A DNA stretch of 6,436 nucleotides from Desulfobacteraceae bacterium (GTDB taxonomy: Bacteria > Desulfobacterota > Desulfobacteria > Desulfobacterales > SURF-7). Positions within the stretch are counted from its first letter, which is position 1, and every line of letters starts with the position of its first letter. The notes under the pieces were generated by a model, which saw only the letters and a list, made by a program, of their open reading frames with translations, had not been told where the DNA came from and searched no databases. The DNA is taken from contig JAUXCK010000164.1 in assembly GCA_030618925.1 (NCBI GenBank), positions 1 to 6,436 on the forward strand, read 5' to 3'. Made by a program: the position numbers and the translations under genes. Shown here in pieces: positions 6,157 through 6,436 of the stretch.

Positions 6157-6436
6157 ATGGATAATGGCACACCACAGAGCGCGAAAATTGGTGCCACCTT
6201 TTCTGAAAAGAGGTTTTTCTCCGTCTCAAAAATCCCCATAAAAGATATCGTTGCTTATCTTCTGGTGATGGCAGGTATCATTTATGTTATTATTCGAGGA
6301 GCCTCGGAACAGGGATATTTCTGGCAATGGTATAGAGTTCCCCAATATTTATTTACCCTGGAGGACGGGACATTCACAGCCGGCCCATTGCTCGAAGGTT
6401 TAAAAATCACTCTGAATATCACCTGGATCAGCATGA
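6157..6436 (+). CDS. Amino-acid-type ABC transporter permease (HisM-like), 5' part
   Basis: The first 93 codons of a gene that continues past the window. A polar N-terminal tail (1-29) precedes a membrane helix at about 30-49 (DIVAYLLVMAGIIYVIIRGA). A short aromatic and loop stretch follows (YFWQWYRVPQYLF, 54-66; DGTF, 70-73), then GPLLEGLKITLNITWIS (76-92), the start of the second helix. The GL-x-x-TL-x-I pattern is the hallmark opening of HisM/GlnP permeases for polar amino acids, with the start of the transmembrane domain at about residue 80. The protein would sit in the inner membrane with an ATPase and a binding protein, presumably encoded nearby outside the window. An extended N-terminal helix with this aromatic loop occurs in part of the family. 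Its position downstream of the methyl-transfer and Mo/W genes suggests uptake of their substrate, possibly a methylated amino acid or similar zwitterion; this is inference. Confidence 0.8.
   Translation, partial: MDNGTPQSAKIGATFSEKRFFSVSKIPIKDIVAYLLVMAGIIYVIIRGASEQGYFWQWYRVPQYLFTLEDGTFTAGPLLEGLKITLNITWISM

Overview
The window reads as part of a metabolic operon from a strict anaerobe, most likely a Desulfobacterota sulfate reducer or a close relative. The basis is gene content only: a corrinoid-type methyltransferase, a B12-reactivation protein and a soluble Mo/W-Fe-S redox module, with no oxygen-linked gene. No rRNA or marker gene is present, so the assignment is soft. All supported genes lie on the + strand.

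Layout: bases 1-81 are the tail of an upstream gene. Bases 82-243 are an intergenic stretch dominated by a pair of inverted REP-like palindromes (a BIME/REPIN-like element, 116-189). Five complete genes follow: (1) 244-1041, a stand-alone protein related to the AdoMet-binding activation domain of B12-dependent methionine synthase; (2) 1105-2136, an MtaA/CmuA-like methyltransferase of the uroporphyrinogen decarboxylase superfamily; (3) 2154-3401, an FAD/NAD(P)-dependent oxidoreductase; (4) 3434-3910, an electron-transfer protein with sixteen cysteines placed for four [4Fe-4S] clusters; (5) 3936-6002, a cytoplasmic molybdopterin (Mo or W) oxidoreductase of the DMSO reductase family that resembles acetylene hydratase. 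After a 150-base leader, an amino-acid-type ABC permease starts at 6157 and runs off the window.

Genes 1-5 are separated by only 17-63 bases with no terminator between them, so they are probably co-transcribed. Genes 3-5 form a plausible soluble electron chain: NAD(P)H, FAD, Fe-S clusters, Mo/W site, in either direction. Genes 1-2 point to methyl transfer through a corrinoid. No corrinoid carrier protein and no MtaB/MttB-type substrate methyltransferase is in the window, so they must lie elsewhere if the pathway is conventional. The inferred system imports a small amino-acid-like compound, transfers a methyl group from it, and carries out a redox or hydration step at the Mo/W centre. The substrate cannot be read from the sequence.

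The most notable points are the Mo/W protein's acetylene-hydratase-like residues combined with a four-cluster Fe-S partner, the Phe in place of the usual zinc-ligand His in the methyltransferase, and the REP pair whose two differences form a compensated base-pair change.
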